NCBI RefSeq assembly: GCF_003003075.1 | Contig: NZ_PVTX01000001.1 | Coordinates: 62,001-126,000 of the forward strand | DNA length: 64,000 bases | Direction of reading: 5' to 3' | Source of the DNA: Isoptericola halotolerans | GTDB lineage: Bacteria > Actinomycetota > Actinomycetes > Actinomycetales > Cellulomonadaceae | In this document: positions 61,328 to 64,000 of the stretch, piece after piece | Position numbering within the stretch: position 1 is the first letter of the stretch | Layout of the letters: the number at the start of each line of letters is the position of its first letter | Made by a program: the position numbers and the translations under genes | Notes under the pieces: model-generated | What the model saw: the letters and a program-made list of their open reading frames with translations, nothing else | What the model was told of the DNA's origin: nothing | Database searches by the model: none

Positions 61328-62251
61328 ATGACGACGACGTCCCCACCGGTGGCGGCCGCACCGCCCGCGCCGGCCACCCGGCGACCCAGCCGACGGCGAT
61401 GGACCGGCTGGATGTTCGTCGGCCCCTTCATGCTCGTGTTCGCGCTGGTGTTCCTGGCGCCCATCGTCTACTCGCTGTACCTGTCGGTGTTCCGCACCCA
61501 GATGGTCGGCGGCACCACGTTCGTGGGCCTCGACAACTACGCCCGCGCCATGCAGGACCCCCAGTTCTGGGAGGGCCTGGCCCGCGTGAGCCTGTTCCTC
61601 GTGGTGCAGGTGCCGATCATGCTCGGCATCGCCCTGCTCGTGGCGCTGGCCATCGACTCCGGCCGGCTCTACGGCAAGAGCTTCTTCCGCATCTCGATCT
61701 TCATGCCGTACGCGGTCCCCGCCGTCGTCGCCTCGCTCATGTGGGGCTTCATGTACGGCACCCGGTTCGGGCTCGTCGGCAACCTCAACGACGCGCTCGG
61801 CGTCTCCCTGCCCGACCCGCTGTCTCCCGACCTCGTGCTGGCGTCGATCGGCAACATCGTCACCTGGGAGTTCGTGGGCTACAACATGCTGATCTTCTAC
61901 GCGGCGCTGCGCGTCGTCCCGCACTCGCTCTACGAGGCCGCGGAGATCGACGGGGCGACGCAGTGGCAGGTGGTCCGGTCGATCAAGATCCCCGCGATCC
62001 GCGGTGCCCTGGTGATCGCGACGATCTTCTCGATCATCGGCAGCTTCCAGCTCTTCAACGAGCCGAGCATCCTGCAGTCGCTGGCGCCCAACGCCATCAC
62101 CACGTCCTACACCCCGAACCTGTACGCCTACTCGCTGTCCTTCTCCGGCCAGCAGTACAACTATTCCGCGACCGTCGCCATCATCATGGGGCTGATCACC
62201 ATGGTGATCGCCTACGTGGTGCAGCTGCGCGGCATGCGCAAGGAGGCGTGA
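61328..62251 (+). CDS. Carbohydrate ABC transporter permease (MalF type)
   Basis: The 307-residue permease has six helices and a Pro/Arg-rich N-terminus. The EAA motif is EAAEIDGATQWQVVRSIKIPAI. ATG 61328 follows GAGGAAG; an upstream ATG at 61277 would run through the second operator, so it is unlikely. A GTG one base after its stop begins the second permease. The binding protein at 63264 completes the importer, but no ATPase is in the window; MsiK-like ATPases are often encoded elsewhere in actinobacteria. Confidence 0.92.
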   Translation: MTTTSPPVAAAPPAPATRRPSRRRWTGWMFVGPFMLVFALVFLAPIVYSLYLSVFRTQMVGGTTFVGLDNYARAMQDPQFWEGLARVSLFLVVQVPIMLGIALLVALAIDSGRLYGKSFFRISIFMPYAVPAVVASLMWGFMYGTRFGLVGNLNDALGVSLPDPLSPDLVLASIGNIVTWEFVGYNMLIFYAALRVVPHSLYEAAEIDGATQWQVVRSIKIPAIRGALVIATIFSIIGSFQLFNEPSILQSLAPNAITTSYTPNLYAYSLSFSGQQYNYSATVAIIMGLITMVIAYVVQLRGMRKEA

Positions 62252-62252
62252 C

Positions 62253-63179
62253 GTGACCACCGCCCTCACCGCGACCGCCCCGTCCTCCCGGGGGCCGCGC
62301 CTGCGGACCCGGACCGTCAACAAGCACAGCGTCGACCGGCCCCGCCGCAGCCCGCTGCTCACGGTGCTCACCGCCGTCGTGCTCGTGTACTCGCTCGTGC
62401 CGCTCGTGTGGCTGCTCGTCAACTCCACCAAGACCCAGGGAGACCTGTTCTCCTCGTTCGGGCTCTGGTTCGGCGACTCGTTCGCCCTCTGGGACAACGT
62501 CGTCGCCACGCTCACCTACGACGACGGCGTGTTCGTCCGGTGGCTCGGCAACACCGTGCTCTACGTCGTGCTGGGCGCCGGCGGGGCCACGTTCCTCGCC
62601 ATCCTGGGCGGGTACGCCCTGGCCAAGTTCGACTTCCCCGGCAAGCGCGGCGTGTTCGCCGTCGTCATCGGGGCCGTGGCGGTGCCCGGCACCGCCCTCG
62701 CCGTGCCGACGTTCCTCATGTTCAGCCAGATGGGGCTGACCAACACGCCCTGGGCCGTGATCATCCCGTCCCTGATCTCTCCGTTCGGCCTCTACCTCAT
62801 GTGGACGTTCGCGGCCGAGGCGATCCCCACCGAGCTGCTCGAGGCCGCCCGGATCGACGGGGCGGGGGAGTTCCGCACCTTCTTCCGGGTCAGCCTGCCG
62901 CTGCTCGCGCCGGGGATCGTCACCGTGCTGCTGTTCACCATGGTGGCCACCTGGAACAACTACTTCCTGCCGCTGATCATGCTGCGCGACAGCGACTGGT
63001 ACCCGCTGACCCTCGGCCTGAACGCGTGGAACGCGCAGGCCGCCACCGCCGGCGGCGAGGCGATCTTCCACCTCGTCATCACCGGCTCCCTCCTGACGAT
63101 CCTGCCGCTCGTCGCGGCGTTCCTGGTGCTGCAGCGCTACTGGCAGTCCGGGCTCGCCGCCGGGAGCGTCAAGGAATGA
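62253..63179 (+). CDS. Carbohydrate ABC transporter permease (MalG type)
   Basis: The 308-residue second permease has six helices and the EAA motif EAARIDGAGEFRTFFRVSLPLLAPG. WLLVNSTKTQGDLF and NNYFLPLIML are typical of CUT1 transporters. GTG start behind AGGAGG at 62241-62246, one base after the preceding stop. It forms a heterodimer with the MalF-type permease. Confidence 0.92.
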   Translation: MTTALTATAPSSRGPRLRTRTVNKHSVDRPRRSPLLTVLTAVVLVYSLVPLVWLLVNSTKTQGDLFSSFGLWFGDSFALWDNVVATLTYDDGVFVRWLGNTVLYVVLGAGGATFLAILGGYALAKFDFPGKRGVFAVVIGAVAVPGTALAVPTFLMFSQMGLTNTPWAVIIPSLISPFGLYLMWTFAAEAIPTELLEAARIDGAGEFRTFFRVSLPLLAPGIVTVLLFTMVATWNNYFLPLIMLRDSDWYPLTLGLNAWNAQAATAGGEAIFHLVITGSLLTILPLVAAFLVLQRYWQSGLAAGSVKE

Positions 63180-63263
63180 CCTGACCGACGCCGGGCCGGC
63201 GGCGCCACCGATGGAGCCGCCGACCGCCCGACCGACTGTTCCGACAACGAAGTGAGGACCGAC

Positions 63264-64000
63264 ATGACTGCACGAACGACCACCCGGACCACCCGGTGGC
63301 TGCGCGGCACCGCCGTCGCCGGCGTCCTGGCCCTGGGCCTGACGGCCTGCGCGAGCGGCGAGACCGACTCCGGCGAGGCCACCCAGGACGCCGACTCGGC
63401 GCTGGAGGAGGGCGGCGAGATCACCGTCTGGGCCTGGGACCCCACGCTCGAGTCGGTGGCCGCCGACTTCGAGGCGGAGCACCCGAACGTCACCGTGAAC
63501 CTGGAGAACGTCGGGACCGGCAACGACCAGTACACGGCGCTGCAGAACGCGATCGCCGCCGGTGACGGCGTGCCCGACGTCGCGCAGATCGAGTTCTACG
63601 CGCTGCCGCAGTTCGCGCTCTCCGAGGCCCTCGCGGACCTCACGGCCTACGGGGCCGACGAGCTCGACGGCACCTTCACGCCCGGCCCGTGGGGTGCGGT
63701 GCAGCAGGAGGGCGGCGTCTACGCCCTGCCCACCGACTCCGGGCCGATGGCGCTGTTCTACAACAAGCGCGTCTTCGACGAGCACGGCATCGAGGTCCCC
63801 ACCACGTGGGAGGAGTACGTCGAGGCGGCCCGCACCCTGCACGAGGCCGACCCGGACGCCTACCTCACCAACGACGTCGGCGACGCCGGCTTCACCACCT
63901 CGATGATCTGGCAGGCCGGGGGGCGCCCCTACCAGGTCGAGGGCACCGACGTCACGATCGACTTCACCGACGAGGGCACCCAGCAGTTCACCTCCACGTG
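63264..64000 (+). CDS. Extracellular solute-binding lipoprotein for sugars (5' part)
   Basis: The frame is open from ATG 63264 to the window end (245 codons seen). A lipoprotein signal (RGTAVAGVLALGLTAC, Cys29) is followed by EEGGEITVWAWDPTLESVAADFEAEHPNVTV and ALPTDSGPMALFYNKRVFDEHGIEVPTTWEEYVEAARTL, the family-1 sugar-binding pattern. It is the last visible gene of the transporter, behind the two permeases instead of in front as is more common. Confidence 0.93.
   Translation, partial: MTARTTTRTTRWLRGTAVAGVLALGLTACASGETDSGEATQDADSALEEGGEITVWAWDPTLESVAADFEAEHPNVTVNLENVGTGNDQYTALQNAIAAGDGVPDVAQIEFYALPQFALSEALADLTAYGADELDGTFTPGPWGAVQQEGGVYALPTDSGPMALFYNKRVFDEHGIEVPTTWEEYVEAARTLHEADPDAYLTNDVGDAGFTTSMIWQAGGRPYQVEGTDVTIDFTDEGTQQFTST

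Noticed and set aside
1-64000. Prophage, integrated element or biosynthetic NRPS/PKS cluster
   Set aside because: No integrase, transposase, att-like repeat, phage structural gene or assembly-line enzyme was seen.

Overview
The window is a GC-rich chromosome segment. It shows strong codon bias toward G/C at third positions, many ATGA/GTGA gene overlaps, several apparently leaderless starts, GAF-ANTAR, RNase J and DUF385-type proteins, an LPVTG surface protein and arabinan-degrading machinery. This points to a saprophytic Actinomycetota, probably Micrococcales close to Cellulomonadaceae/Promicromonosporaceae. The family-level placement is inferred. No rRNA, tRNA, CRISPR array, prophage or insertion sequence was recognised.

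Layout. 1-6370: the high-affinity K+ uptake operon kdpA(partial)-kdpB-kdpC-kdpD-kdpE. 6441-8302: two tandem family-2 glycosyltransferases. 8336-10498 (minus): a sulfur-stress unit with a CoA-disulfide-reductase/rhodanese fusion, a CstR-like sensor and a small Cys-rich protein, behind a perfect C5G5 palindrome. 10544-12686: an NADP oxidoreductase, a DUF1304 membrane protein and a TetR regulator with twin operators. 12703-16600: an ABC exporter pair divergent from a NarL-type two-component system. 16683-18835: a small conserved protein and glmS. 18845-20066 (minus): a VanY-like peptidase behind a c-di-AMP (ydaO) riboswitch and a coupled small ORF. 20202-22917: an arcD-like permease and arcA. 22922-23981: a VOC protein and a TetR regulator with twin operators.

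24033-36030 is the most distinctive block. Seven tightly coupled genes form an ebo-type metabolite-traffic operon: inositol-phosphate-synthase-like protein, UbiA-type prenyltransferase, TIM-barrel protein, EboA, TatD-type EboB, EboE and a phosphodiesterase. A convergent ROK regulator follows, then a 1,105-residue secreted glucose/sorbosone dehydrogenase-like protein with PKD and FIMAH-like parts. The operon promoter and the promoter upstream of the secreted protein share the same TTTGCTTGAC element, 16-base spacer and leaderless ATGGTCA start. This suggests that the ROK protein controls both.

36209-48977: DUF2255, AlkZ-like glycosylase, NhaA-DsbA fusion, DUF385, GH43 arabinanase with a LacI-type operator, a large sortase-anchored VaFE/DUF5979 surface protein, a HAD phosphatase, a GAF-ANTAR antiterminator and RNase J. 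49087-60092: SulP transporter, a MerR regulator overlapping prfC, a pentapeptide protein, a hydrolase, a TctDE-like two-component system coupled to an orphan TAXI lipoprotein, a GalE homologue lacking its catalytic Tyr and Lys, a small membrane protein and an acetate-uptake-family protein. 60149-64000: a LacI regulator divergent from a sugar ABC transporter, with twin operators between them. The binding protein runs off the end.
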